20,446 nucleotides of DNA from Atopobium sp. (GTDB lineage Bacteria; Actinomycetota; Coriobacteriia; Coriobacteriales; Atopobiaceae): positions 1 through 20,446 of the forward strand of contig JAIJTS010000022.1 in the NCBI GenBank assembly GCA_022732885.1, in the 5' to 3' direction. Within the stretch, counting starts at the first letter, position 1; the number at the start of each line of letters is the position of its first letter. The translations under genes were made by a program, and so were the position numbers. Of the stretch, positions 12,732 to 20,446 are shown one piece after another. The notes beneath the pieces were generated by a model. The model searched no databases. It was not told where the DNA came from and saw nothing but the letters and a program-made list of their open reading frames with translations.

Positions 12732-15700
12732 CAGAGGACTCCCTTCCCCCATCAACTGTTGAACCAATTTCTGGAACAATAGGTTTTGTTATAGCATCTG
12801 CTAACTCATCTGGTGAAGCAGAAAGTATCCACTGAGCAAACGATTCAAACTCAGCGTGCGCTTTAAGTCCCTCAGCGTAGCGTGCAGACTCCAGCAAATC
12901 CATGTGCGAAGCTTGACTATTAACGGAAATTGTTCGCGTTTGATCAAACCCCTCAATGCTAATAAACCCTAGCTCAACAAAAACGTCAAGTGCAACACGA
13001 ACAGTATGTTCATCAGCCTTAGATTGTGGGTCAATTTCCAGCGCCTTCTGCGCAATATCTTCATCGGTAAGCGCCGAATCGGCCTGCGTACCAAGCTTTG
13101 GCTGCAGTGCTATAAGCGCGCGATAGACAGCCACCAGGGCTTCTCGCTGTGGTGCATGAGAAGAAAGAATACGCTCGTTCACACGCATATCATGCGCATC
13201 AAATAGCATCTGAATTATAGAAGGCTTACCGTCTCTACCCGCACGTCCGCTCATCTGATTGAACGCAACGCGACCAAACGGCAGGTGGTACAGGATAACC
13301 TGGCGAATATCGGAGATGTTGACGCCTTCGCCAAACGCACTTGTTGCCATAATGCAGCAAACGTCTCCACGCCTAAAAGCGCGCTCAACGCTCTTGCGTA
13401 TCTGAGGTGTCAGACCTGCGTGATAAAACGCAATTTTGTGACCAAGCTCTGGAATACGATGGCGCAGCATGCGCGTCAGAGCCTGCGCTTGTTCTCTTGA
13501 ATTTACGTAAACAACCGTTTTTGTGCCGTCAGACACAAGGGAAAGTAGCGCGCATTCCCTATCCTTAGCACCGCGAAGGTCCTTAAGTTCAAGGTTAGTA
13601 CGAGCCGTTTTATCTTTGTATACATGCTCTGCTTCAATGGAGAGAAGCTCACAGATATTCTGAGCTGCCTGCGTGGTAGCTGTAGCTGTTGTGGCAAGTA
13701 CCTGCGGACTTCCAAGCTTCTTTAGTACCTGTGGCATTTGAGCGTAGGCAAGCCTACCCTCTGAAGCATTCATGCCCACGTGGTGAGCTTCGTCGAACAC
13801 CACAAACGAGATATTTTGCGACGCAGCAAACTGATCAGCATGAAGCGAGAAGAACTCTGGCGTGGTCAGCACAATATCTAGCTCATTGTTTGCCATGCGA
13901 GCAAACAGGTCTTCTCGGCTGGTAAGCTCTGTTTCTCCGTTGAGTACCTCGACAGAAATTCCCAGGGGCTCAAAGGTGTCCTTCATGCTTTGGACTTGGT
14001 CATTGATGAGAGCGCGCAGTGGGTAAACAAACACGCTCATCTTGTGCTGCAGAAGCGCAACACGAGCAGCATGAACCTGGAAGATAAGCGATTTACCTCT
14101 ACCTGTTGCCATAACAGAGAGACAAGACGTTCCTTGAGAGAGACCCTCTAGCGTTTTCTCTTGCAGAGGCAAAAGCTCTCTTGAACCAATCATGGACGCA
14201 ACCAAGGTCTGGGTGAGATCCTCAGAAGAAAGGCTCTCCAGCTCATGGCGCTTTTGCTTTGTCTGTTCTTGGGAGGCCTCATCAGACTCTGTTGTATCTT
14301 TGGTAACCACAAGAGGCAAGTCAGCAGCACTGCCAAGAAGATCTGCTTCAATGGGGCCGTCGTCTTCATCGGTAAAGTCTCTATAGAGAATGTCTCTGAC
14401 CATGAGCTTTGGCTTAGTTCTGCCCTGCCAGGTCTCGTTCACTGCTTCAAAAATCAAATCAACAGCGCCATCATACTCAGCCGCCGCCTCAACATGAGGC
14501 GTTCTAAACATAATGGATGAAATTGAAGAGATACCGTTTGAAGCCATAAAGCAAAGATGAGCTCCGCCTGCACCAACGCGCGAGCGATTTTTCATCACGA
14601 CACCCTTAACGCCAAAGAGCGGCTTTTTATTGCCCTGACCAAAAGGTTGCAAAGCCTCAAGCGCATCAATGGAGTTGATGGTAATCTCGTCAAGGTTTAC
14701 GAGTGCTGTTATTTCTCCTGAAGATTCAAATTCTTCTTCTGGAAGCTCTGCCATGACCTCTGATAAACGCTTTCTAAAAGCATCAATCTTTGCTGTTTCT
14801 ACCGTTACGCCAACAGCTCCTTGGTGACCACCAAAACGGACGGTAAGGTCTGCACACTGCTCAACCGCGTGGAACAAATCAACAGAACCAACAGAACGGC
14901 CTGAACCGCGAGCAACCCCGTCTTGGATGGTAAACAAAATACAAGGCACGTGATAGCGATTAACAATTCTTGAAGCAACAATGCCCTTTACGCCCTCATG
15001 CCAGCCCTCTTTGGCAAGTACAATAGCGCGACCGCCGTCGTAGATTTCTTTTGCCTGCTCAAGAGCCTCATCAGTAAGCTTAGCCTCAATAGCACGACGT
15101 TCAGCATTAATCTCTTCTAGCTTGCCCGCAAGAATAGTAGCCTCTTCAGCGTCTTCTGTAAGAAGAAGGTCAAGCGCAATATCAGTAGTACCCATGCGCC
15201 CCGCTGCATTCAGGCGAGGAATAATAGAAAACGGCAGGTTATCTGCAGAAATCTGGGCAATATCTTGACCAGAAACAGCAGCAAGAGCCACCAGACCCGG
15301 ACGAAGACCTTTCTGCAGACGCTTAACACCTTCAGAAACAAGTGCGCGATTCTCTTTATTGAGCATCATCATGTCAGACAGCGTGCCCAACATAGCAACA
15401 TCAATGTAATCAAGCCAAAGCTGAGGTTGATTTTGAAGCTCTCCTAAAACTTGCACCAGCTTAAGTGCAACACCCGCTCCAGCAAGTTCTCTGGAAGGAC
15501 AATCCTCAACAAGCTTTGGATCAGTTACTGGAACACCCTGTGGCACCAAATCTGCAGGCTCATGATGATCTGTGACAACAACATTAATCCCCTGCTGCAA
15601 AAGCCAAGCAACTTCTTGAGCAGCAGCAATACCGTTATCTACCGTAATAATTAAATCTGGCTTTCTATCTTGCAAAACTCTTGCAAGAGCCTCTTCAGAA

Positions 15701-16086
15701 AGGCCGTATCCCTCACCAAAACGATGCGGAATATACGGTAAAACATCTGCTCCCAAGCGACGTAAGGCTAAAGTGAGTAGACAAGTTGAGCTCATGCCAT
15801 CTACATCAAAATCACCAAAAACAGCAATCTTTTGATGCTTAACAATTGCCTTATGAACGCGGGCAGCAACCTCAGCCATGCCAGGAATACACTGTGGATC
15901 AAGCCAGTCTCTTTGCAAAGATGGCGAGAGGAACTCTTGAGCTGTAGCTACATCAGTAAATCCGCGTGCTACCAACACACGAGCAACAAGTGGAGTAACG
16001 TGCAATTCTTTTTCAAAGAGTGACTCTAGATATACGTCTTGTGTAAGAACACTCCAACGAGTGCTTTTCTCGATGCCGGGCATCAT
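12724..16086 (-). CDS. recJ: RecJ exonuclease fused to a RecQ-like DNA helicase
   Basis: A 1120-residue protein. Residues 1-570 form a full RecJ: a DHH domain with GDFDVDG (91-97), ITVDNG (147-152) and TDHH (172-175); PRLNAAGRMG (290-299); DHHA1 with GSGRSVG (394-400) and RFGGHQGAVG (417-426); and an OB-like part. RecJ is a 5'-3' single-strand DNA exonuclease. After an acidic linker (about 571-615) comes an SF2 helicase most like RecQ: QEKTL (642-646), MATGRGKS (659-666), DEAH (765-768), ATTATAT (798-804), and QMSGRAGRDG (944-953). No cysteines occur after 950, so RecQ's zinc-binding RQC module is absent; a helix-turn-helix-like region lies near 995-1035. The start is a double ATG; SD spacing favours the second (16083). 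It heads the operon with rel and the MBL gene. Confidence 0.92.
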   Translation of the reverse strand: MMPGIEKSTRWSVLTQDVYLESLFEKELHVTPLVARVLVARGFTDVATAQEFLSPSLQRDWLDPQCIPGMAEVAARVHKAIVKHQKIAVFGDFDVDGMSSTCLLTLALRRLGADVLPYIPHRFGEGYGLSEEALARVLQDRKPDLIITVDNGIAAAQEVAWLLQQGINVVVTDHHEPADLVPQGVPVTDPKLVEDCPSRELAGAGVALKLVQVLGELQNQPQLWLDYIDVAMLGTLSDMMMLNKENRALVSEGVKRLQKGLRPGLVALAAVSGQDIAQISADNLPFSIIPRLNAAGRMGTTDIALDLLLTEDAEEATILAGKLEEINAERRAIEAKLTDEALEQAKEIYDGGRAIVLAKEGWHEGVKGIVASRIVNRYHVPCILFTIQDGVARGSGRSVGSVDLFHAVEQCADLTVRFGGHQGAVGVTVETAKIDAFRKRLSEVMAELPEEEFESSGEITALVNLDEITINSIDALEALQPFGQGNKKPLFGVKGVVMKNRSRVGAGGAHLCFMASNGISSISSIMFRTPHVEAAAEYDGAVDLIFEAVNETWQGRTKPKLMVRDILYRDFTDEDDGPIEADLLGSAADLPLVVTKDTTESDEASQEQTKQKRHELESLSSEDLTQTLVASMIGSRELLPLQEKTLEGLSQGTSCLSVMATGRGKSLIFQVHAARVALLQHKMSVFVYPLRALINDQVQSMKDTFEPLGISVEVLNGETELTSREDLFARMANNELDIVLTTPEFFSLHADQFAASQNISFVVFDEAHHVGMNASEGRLAYAQMPQVLKKLGSPQVLATTATATTQAAQNICELLSIEAEHVYKDKTARTNLELKDLRGAKDRECALLSLVSDGTKTVVYVNSREQAQALTRMLRHRIPELGHKIAFYHAGLTPQIRKSVERAFRRGDVCCIMATSAFGEGVNISDIRQVILYHLPFGRVAFNQMSGRAGRDGKPSIIQMLFDAHDMRVNERILSSHAPQREALVAVYRALIALQPKLGTQADSALTDEDIAQKALEIDPQSKADEHTVRVALDVFVELGFISIEGFDQTRTISVNSQASHMDLLESARYAEGLKAHAEFESFAQWILSASPDELADAITKPIVPEIGSTVDGGRESSDE

Positions 16087-16174
16087 GTCCTCTTTTCTGT
16101 GGCGGCAGAGCCAGCCAGGGGCGCCTTGGGCACCCGCGAATGTTTATCTTTTTCATTCTACCCGTGTCACCGGA
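16087..16174 (-). other. 5' region of the recJ-rel operon
   Basis: The minus strand shows TAGAAT near 16155-16160 as a possible -10, without a convincing -35. It also has a GC-rich hairpin GGGTGCC-CAA-GGCGCCC (16135-16119) in the presumed 5' untranslated region, about 33 nt before the start codon. The role of the hairpin is unknown. Confidence 0.3.
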
Positions 16175-16212
16175 CAAAAAATGACTAGCCCGCAAATTAG
16201 TGAGCTAGTCAT
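16175..16212 (-). terminator. Rho-independent terminator of the lys-tgt operon
   Basis: A 9-bp stem ATGACTAGC/GCTAGTCAT (16181-16189 and 16204-16212) with a 14-nt loop, followed on the minus strand by a six-T run and GTCC. It lies about 77 bp after the tgt stop. A-runs on both flanks make the structure partly symmetrical, but no plus-strand gene ends here. Confidence 0.8.
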
Positions 16213-16275
16213 AAAAAATTTAAATCAAATCTGCTTGCGCTGAGTATCAAGAAGACGGGCTTCTCGCCAAACGAA

Positions 16276-16301
16276 CTTAGAAATCAACCTTAGAAATCAA
16301 C
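16276..16301 (-). repeat. 13-bp tandem duplication spanning the tgt stop codon
   Basis: Two perfect adjacent copies of GGTTGATTTCTAA (minus strand). The upstream copy encodes the final Val-Asp-Phe and the TAA of tgt; the second lies just after the stop. It looks like a recent slippage duplication that left the protein unchanged. Confidence 0.8.
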
Positions 16302-17507
16302 CACGCCGTCAGAGTTTTCCCACTCCTCAACAAAATCGCTGTAGGTACCTGCGAGAATTGCCTCTCGAGCCTGACGCATCAGCTCAAGCAAGAAGTAAAT
16401 ATTGTGCATAGAAAGCAACTGGCCGCCTAGCATCTCGTGCTGTTTGAACAGGTGATTGATGTATGCGCGAGAATAACCGCCCGTGCAAACCGGACAGGTG
16501 CACTTGACGTCAATAGGACCCGCGTCGGCAAAGTACTTAGCGTTCTTGAGGTTCATACGGCCCTCGTGAGAAAACGCGGTGCCCATACGCGCGGTGCGCG
16601 TTGGAAGCACGCAGTCAAACATATCAATGCCGCAGGCAACGCCGCGAATAAGCGTAGACGGATTACCAACACCCATCAGGTAGCGAGGCTTATGGCGTGG
16701 CATGTAATCGGCGCAAAGTGGAGCCAGCGTCTCAAACATGACCTCGTGAGGCTCTCCAACGGAATAGCCACCAATACCATAACCAGGGAAATCGCCAATA
16801 GACTCAAGATGCTCAATGGAGCGCCTGCGCAAATCAAGGTGCATACCACCCTGAACAATGCCAAAAAGCGCCTGATCGGGGCGTGTATGAGCCTTGAAGC
16901 ACCTCTCGGCCCATGCACTTGAAAGCTCAACACCGCGCTCAACTTTTTTGCGCTCAGCAGGATAGCCTACGCACTGATCAAGCTGCATAACAATGTCTGC
17001 ACCAAGGTTCTGGGCAATCTGCATGTTAGTTTCTGGCGTCCAGTATGACCAGGCGCCGTCGTAATCTACCGCACGGAATTTAACACCCTCATCAGAGAGC
17101 TTCATGAACTCCTCGTGGCTAAAGACCTGGAATCCGCCGGAATCCGTCAGGATTGGTCCATGCCACTGCATAAAGTCATGCAGCCCACCCATCTGCGCTA
17201 TCAGCTCATCACCGGGGCGTTGAGACAGATGATACGTATTTGCCAGAATAATCTTGGCACCAAGGTCACGGACGGTATTGGTCATCAAACCTTTAACGGT
17301 TGCCTTGGTACCAACCGGCATAAAAATAGGCGTTGGAATGTCACCGTGAGGCGTGTGGAAGATACCAGCGCGTGCATGCGTCTTAGGATCTTCAGCGAGA
17401 AGTTCGTAGGTAAACCAAGAATCTTCTTTTTTCTCTGCCCAATTTTCTGTATGAACGCAGGAAATTTTGGTGGTAAAACCCTGTGCTTTTTTGGAGCCGT
17501 CTGGCAT
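16290..17507 (-). CDS. tgt: tRNA-guanine(34) transglycosylase
   Basis: A 405-residue enzyme that swaps guanine-34 for the queuine precursor preQ1 in tRNAs with GUN anticodons (His, Tyr, Asp, Asn). Seen: LANTYHLSQRPG (88-99); TDSGGFQVFS (121-130, catalytic Asp122); GIVQGG (216-221); YGIGGYSVGE (243-252); RYLMGVGNP (275-283); MFDCVLPTRTARMG (296-309, nucleophile Asp298); and the zinc site CTCPVC (C336, C338, C341) with H368. The first ~33 residues are an extra N-terminal stretch before the family core. The ATG at 17507 was chosen for the GAGG 4 nt upstream and the 10-bp gap after dapH; a reading from 17540 would overlap dapH. It is the last gene of the lysine operon. Confidence 0.95.
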   Translation of the reverse strand: MPDGSKKAQGFTTKISCVHTENWAEKKEDSWFTYELLAEDPKTHARAGIFHTPHGDIPTPIFMPVGTKATVKGLMTNTVRDLGAKIILANTYHLSQRPGDELIAQMGGLHDFMQWHGPILTDSGGFQVFSHEEFMKLSDEGVKFRAVDYDGAWSYWTPETNMQIAQNLGADIVMQLDQCVGYPAERKKVERGVELSSAWAERCFKAHTRPDQALFGIVQGGMHLDLRRRSIEHLESIGDFPGYGIGGYSVGEPHEVMFETLAPLCADYMPRHKPRYLMGVGNPSTLIRGVACGIDMFDCVLPTRTARMGTAFSHEGRMNLKNAKYFADAGPIDVKCTCPVCTGGYSRAYINHLFKQHEMLGGQLLSMHNIYFLLELMRQAREAILAGTYSDFVEEWENSDGVVDF

Positions 17508-17517
17508 GTAACCTCGA

Positions 17518-18219
17518 TTACAACGTGCGGAGAGCATCAACCAAAGCTGTCTTGCCCTCTGTTTTCTGGTCCTTCATTTTTATCACACGTGCAGGACATC
17601 CCGCCACTACAGCGTTTGCTGGAACATCCTCAACTACCACAGCTCCTGCTGCAACAACAGCACCCTCTCCAACACGAATACCCTCGATAACCACGGCATT
17701 TGCACCAATAAGAACGTTATCTTCGACGATAACTGGCGTAGCAGATGCAGGTTCAACAACGCCAGCAAGAACAGTACCGGCGCCAATGTGGCAATTCTTA
17801 CCAACGGTTGCACGACCGCCCAGAACAGCACCCATATCAATCATGGTGCCCTCGCCAATAACGGCACCAATGTTAATGACGGCACCCATCATAATGACGG
17901 CATTGTTGCCAATCTCAACGCGCTCACGAATCAGCGCGCCTGGCTCAATACGTGCGTTTATGTCCTTCATGTTAAGCAGAGGAACGCCGGAGTTTCGACG
18001 GTCATTCTCGATATCAAAATACTCAAATGCGTCTGCGTTCTGCTCAACAACACTCTTAAGCTCAGACCAATCACCAAAGACAACCTTTGAAGTGCCCTCA
18101 CCGTACACGCGAGAAGAACCATAAGACACAGAAGCACCCTCACGCTCTTTGACATAGAGCTTAACAGGGGTTTTCTTCTCTGACGTAGCAATGTAGTTAA
18201 TAATTTCCTGGGCGTCCAT
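17518..18219 (-). CDS. dapH: Tetrahydrodipicolinate N-acetyltransferase
   Basis: A 233-residue acetyl-CoA-dependent enzyme that acetylates 2,3,4,5-tetrahydrodipicolinate, committing the cell to the acetylase branch of diaminopimelate/lysine synthesis. The N-terminal ~85 residues (MDAQEIINYIATSEKKTPVK) match the DapH-specific N-domain. Residues about 91-212 are left-handed beta-helix hexapeptide repeats (for example IGNNAVIMMGAVINIGAVIG and VIVEDNVLIGANAVVIEG), ending in AGCPARVIK. Length fits DapH, not the longer succinyl enzyme DapD. AAAGGA lies 3-4 nt before the ATG. It is 54 bp after dapB; a weak hairpin (GTGCTG/CAGCGC, 18267-18244) lies in the gap. Confidence 0.93.
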   Translation of the reverse strand: MDAQEIINYIATSEKKTPVKLYVKEREGASVSYGSSRVYGEGTSKVVFGDWSELKSVVEQNADAFEYFDIENDRRNSGVPLLNMKDINARIEPGALIRERVEIGNNAVIMMGAVINIGAVIGEGTMIDMGAVLGGRATVGKNCHIGAGTVLAGVVEPASATPVIVEDNVLIGANAVVIEGIRVGEGAVVAAGAVVVEDVPANAVVAGCPARVIKMKDQKTEGKTALVDALRTL

Positions 18220-18273
18220 GCGCGTCCTTTCTCAAACAAACAGGCGCTGACCCGCAAAGGCCAGCACGTGTAT

Positions 18274-18990
18274 TTATCCAAAAATCAACTCTTCAAAGGT
18301 ATAAAAACCTGGAGCTTTTGTAATCAATTTCTCAGCGCACGCAACGGCACCATTCACAAAAATCTGACGAGACGTAGCGCGATGTGTCAGACACACTTCT
18401 TCATCCTGTCCAAAGAAGTGCACCTCATGAGTGCCAGCCACTGTGCCGCCTCTGAGGGCAAACACGCCAATCTCATCTTTGGTACGAGCTCCGCAGAAGC
18501 CCTCGCGACCAGAAACAACAGGACGAGTTCCCTCTGGATCAATAGCGGCTAACAGTAGCTTTGCTGTGCCTGATGGAGCATCAACCTTCTGGTTGTGGTG
18601 CGTCTCCACAATCTCGGTATCCCAGCCATTAAGCGCCTCAGCAGCCATAGCCACTGCGCGTCTCAACACGGCAATACCCACCGAATAGTTTGCTGCGTGG
18701 ATCACCGGCACGCTCTCCCCCAGCTGCTTCAGCTCTGAAAGCTGCTCTGGCGAGAAACCCGTGGTACCAGAAACAAGTGCGCACCCGCGCTCACGCACAA
18801 AGCCGACAACAGCATCAAAGGCAGCAACGCCAGAGAAATCCACAACCACATCTGGCGTTTGCTCAACGGTGCTCAACTGATTGATATTCTCGTGACCAAA
18901 CGCTCCAAGTACCTCAAAACCGTGAGCAATAAGGGTTTGCTCGATAAGCTTTCCCATCTTGCCGGTACCAATTACTACTGCACTAGGCAT
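18274..18990 (-). CDS. dapB: 4-hydroxy-tetrahydrodipicolinate reductase
   Basis: A 238-residue NAD(P)H-dependent reductase that converts the DapA product to tetrahydrodipicolinate. Seen: the dinucleotide-binding GTGKMG (8-13), DFSG (51-54), SGTTG (74-78), ANYSVG (100-105), and the active-site block ETHHNQKVDAPSGTA (129-143) with the catalytic His pair 131-132 and Lys135. At 238 residues it is at the short end of the family. The ATG at 18990 overlaps the dapA stop by 8 bp (ATGCCTAG); a TTG one codon earlier is possible. There is no strong ribosome-binding site, so translation probably relies on coupling to dapA. Confidence 0.95.
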   Translation of the reverse strand: MPSAVVIGTGKMGKLIEQTLIAHGFEVLGAFGHENINQLSTVEQTPDVVVDFSGVAAFDAVVGFVRERGCALVSGTTGFSPEQLSELKQLGESVPVIHAANYSVGIAVLRRAVAMAAEALNGWDTEIVETHHNQKVDAPSGTAKLLLAAIDPEGTRPVVSGREGFCGARTKDEIGVFALRGGTVAGTHEVHFFGQDEEVCLTHRATSRQIFVNGAVACAEKLITKAPGFYTFEELIFG

Positions 18991-19876
18991 CAAGAAGACC
19001 AGCCTTTCTCATAGCGCTTTCAAGTACCTCTGCGTGCTCATCAGTCATCTTCCACAGAGGTAGACGATAATTCTCTTCCATAAGTCCCATGCGGGCCAAA
19101 GCGGCCTTGACAGGAATTGGATTAACCTCGCAGAAGAGCGCGTGAACCAGGTCAAGATACTGAAGTTGCAGCTCGCGGGCAAGAGAGACCTCGCCGCGAT
19201 GCCATGCAGCTACCAGGTCATGAACCATCTTTGGATCCAGGTTAGACCAAACAGAAATAACGCCAGATGCGCCCAGAGAAAGCAGTGGCACAATCATGTC
19301 GTCATTTCCTGACCACATAGTAAAGTCATCGCTCAGATAACGAGCAACCTTTGTTGCGTACGCAATATCGCCAGAAGCCTCTTTGATACCCCAAGCATTT
19401 GGATGTGCAGCAAGTCTCTGAACATTACGCTCAGAAATTGAGCAGCCCGTTCTGCCAGGAATGTTATACAAAATACAAGGGACATCAACGCGGTCAAGTA
19501 CATACGAGAAATGCTGGTAGATACCCTCTTCGTTACTCTTGTTGTAGTAAGGGGTAATCAGCAACAGGCCATCAACGCCCGCCTTCTCTAGAGCTTCTGC
19601 TTTGCGCAAAGACTCAGCAGAAGAGTTGGAACCAGCACCGCCAATAACAGGGACTCTGCCTTGTGCTCGTGCAAGAATTGCCTTAACTACCTCAATGTCC
19701 TCCTCGTCTGTCATAGTAGCGGACTCACCCGTAGTACCAAGAGCCAGAATACCGTCAATTCCCTGCTCAATCTGGTAGTCAACAAAGTGCTCAAGTGCCT
19801 CAAAGTCAACATCTCCCTGAGCATCAAATGGGGTTACTAAAGCGGTTATTGCACCAGTTAAATTCTTCATGTCCAT
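18983..19876 (-). CDS. dapA: 4-hydroxy-tetrahydrodipicolinate synthase
   Basis: A 297-residue TIM-barrel aldolase that condenses pyruvate with aspartate semialdehyde in the first committed step of diaminopimelate/lysine synthesis. Seen: GAITALVTPF (8-17), the substrate motif GTTGES (47-52), YNIPGRTG (137-144) with the catalytic Tyr137, and the Schiff-base lysine in GIKEASGD (Lys165). Length is typical. The ATG at 19876 follows lysA by 15 bp; the ribosome-binding site is modest (AGAGGG about 11 nt upstream), and a second ATG two codons on is an alternative. Confidence 0.96.
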   Translation of the reverse strand: MDMKNLTGAITALVTPFDAQGDVDFEALEHFVDYQIEQGIDGILALGTTGESATMTDEEDIEVVKAILARAQGRVPVIGGAGSNSSAESLRKAEALEKAGVDGLLLITPYYNKSNEEGIYQHFSYVLDRVDVPCILYNIPGRTGCSISERNVQRLAAHPNAWGIKEASGDIAYATKVARYLSDDFTMWSGNDDMIVPLLSLGASGVISVWSNLDPKMVHDLVAAWHRGEVSLARELQLQYLDLVHALFCEVNPIPVKAALARMGLMEENYRLPLWKMTDEHAEVLESAMRKAGLLDA

Positions 19877-19891
19877 AGTTTTTCTCGCCCT

Positions 19892-20446
19892 CTAACGTGT
19901 AGTGTTTGTAGTTGTTTGTTGTGCAAGATCAGAAAAATCGGAGCCATCAAACGCAAGCGTTGCAAAGTAATCTGCCTCAGTCTCAGCGCGGCGAATAAGC
20001 TGCACGGATCCATCTTCTAGAAGCAGCAGCTCAGCGGAGCGCAGACGGCCGTTGTAGTTATAGCCCATCGAGAAACCATGAGCACCCGTATCATGAATAA
20101 ACAAGAGGTCACCCACAGCCACTTCTGGGAGCTGGCGATTCTTTGCAAACTGATCGTTATTCTCGCAAAGTCCGCCCACAACGTTGTACGTATGAGTTGC
20201 AGGAGCGTTCTCTTTGCCCATAACGGTAATGTGGTGATAGGCATCATAGATTGCGGGGCGCATGAGGTTTGCCGCACACGCGTCTACGCCAAGGTAGTGA
20301 CGGTATGTCTCTTTTTGGTGCAAAACGCGGGTAACAAGCGCGCCCGCAGGACCCAAAAGCCAACGTCCAAGCTCGGTGTAGATGGCAACGTCTCCCATAT
20401 CTGCGGGAACTAACACTTCTTCAAAGGCACGCTTTACGCCCTGGCC
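19892..20446 (-). CDS. lysA: Diaminopimelate decarboxylase, C-terminal part (cut by window edge)
   Basis: The frame is open to the end of the window, so the 5' part of the gene lies beyond 20446. The visible 184 residues are the C-terminal beta-sandwich half of a PLP-dependent DAP decarboxylase, which turns meso-diaminopimelate into lysine. Recognisable: ELGRWLLGPAGALVTRV (family E-GR motif), MRPAIYDAYHHI, VVGGLCENND (the GxxCxxxD motif carrying the active-site Cys), VGDLLFIHDTGAHGFSMGYNYNG (with the substrate-binding Tyr) and a final acidic, Thr-rich tail. The PLP lysine lies outside the window. It is the first visible gene of lysA-dapA-dapB-dapH-tgt. Confidence 0.93.
   Translation of the reverse strand, partial: GQGVKRAFEEVLVPADMGDVAIYTELGRWLLGPAGALVTRVLHQKETYRHYLGVDACAANLMRPAIYDAYHHITVMGKENAPATHTYNVVGGLCENNDQFAKNRQLPEVAVGDLLFIHDTGAHGFSMGYNYNGRLRSAELLLLEDGSVQLIRRAETEADYFATLAFDGSDFSDLAQQTTTNTTR

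Noticed and set aside
17483..18124. 213-residue plus-strand open frame rich in Thr/Ser/Pro
   Set aside because: It is the complement of the dapH hexapeptide repeats; the low-complexity look comes from those repeats.

Overview
The window looks like chromosome of a moderate-GC member of the Coriobacteriia (Actinomycetota), most likely the Atopobiaceae (Atopobium/Lancefieldella/Olsenella group). This rests on the style of the proteins, the acetylase-type lysine pathway (DapH), TTG/GTG starts and the RecJ-helicase fusion. It is an inference from protein character; no search was run. Almost every gene is on the minus strand; the exceptions are an IS remnant at the left edge and one membrane glycosyltransferase gene.

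Layout from left to right. (1) 1-96: the right end of an IS3-family element; its terminal TG supplies the stop codon of a tandem-winged-helix MarR-type regulator (94-774, minus). (2) 787-1034: an AT-rich gene-free stretch with palindromes, then the argS terminator. (3) 1101-6016, minus: a run read as PflX-like radical SAM protein, tail-anchored coiled-coil protein, pncB (nicotinate phosphoribosyltransferase), argS. (4) 6062-6647: an RNA-rich intergenic region with tRNA-Ala(CGC), its terminator and a perfect -35 box, a degenerate 11-12 bp T-tract repeat array, and a long-stem structured RNA that is most likely 6S RNA. (5) 6648-7868, plus: a WecA/TagO/MraY-family lipid-linked sugar-phosphate transferase. 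(6) 7941-9416, minus: infC-rpmI-rplT with a long structured leader holding an intrinsic terminator (attenuator), and a terminator after rplT. (7) 9459-9542: tRNA-Leu(CAA), whose promoter appears to sit inside the terminator hairpin of the next operon. (8) 9617-16086, minus: a recJ-RecQ-like helicase fusion, rel (ppGpp synthetase/hydrolase) and a metallo-beta-lactamase hydrolase with a His/Cys-rich N-terminal extension, joined by 8-bp start/stop overlaps. (9) 16175-20446, minus: lysA (cut by the window edge)-dapA-dapB-dapH-tgt, ending in a strong terminator.

Functionally this is mostly housekeeping: lysine/diaminopimelate synthesis feeding peptidoglycan and protein, translation (initiation factor 3, L35, L20, ArgRS, two tRNAs, queuosine tRNA modification), the stringent response, NAD salvage and DNA repair. 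The observations most worth a second look are the single-chain RecJ nuclease plus RecQ-like helicase, the metal-binding extension on the MBL hydrolase, the attenuator and possible pseudoknot in the infC leader, the probable 6S RNA, the phased T-tract array upstream of the tRNA-Ala promoter, and the IS tip that ends the MarR gene.
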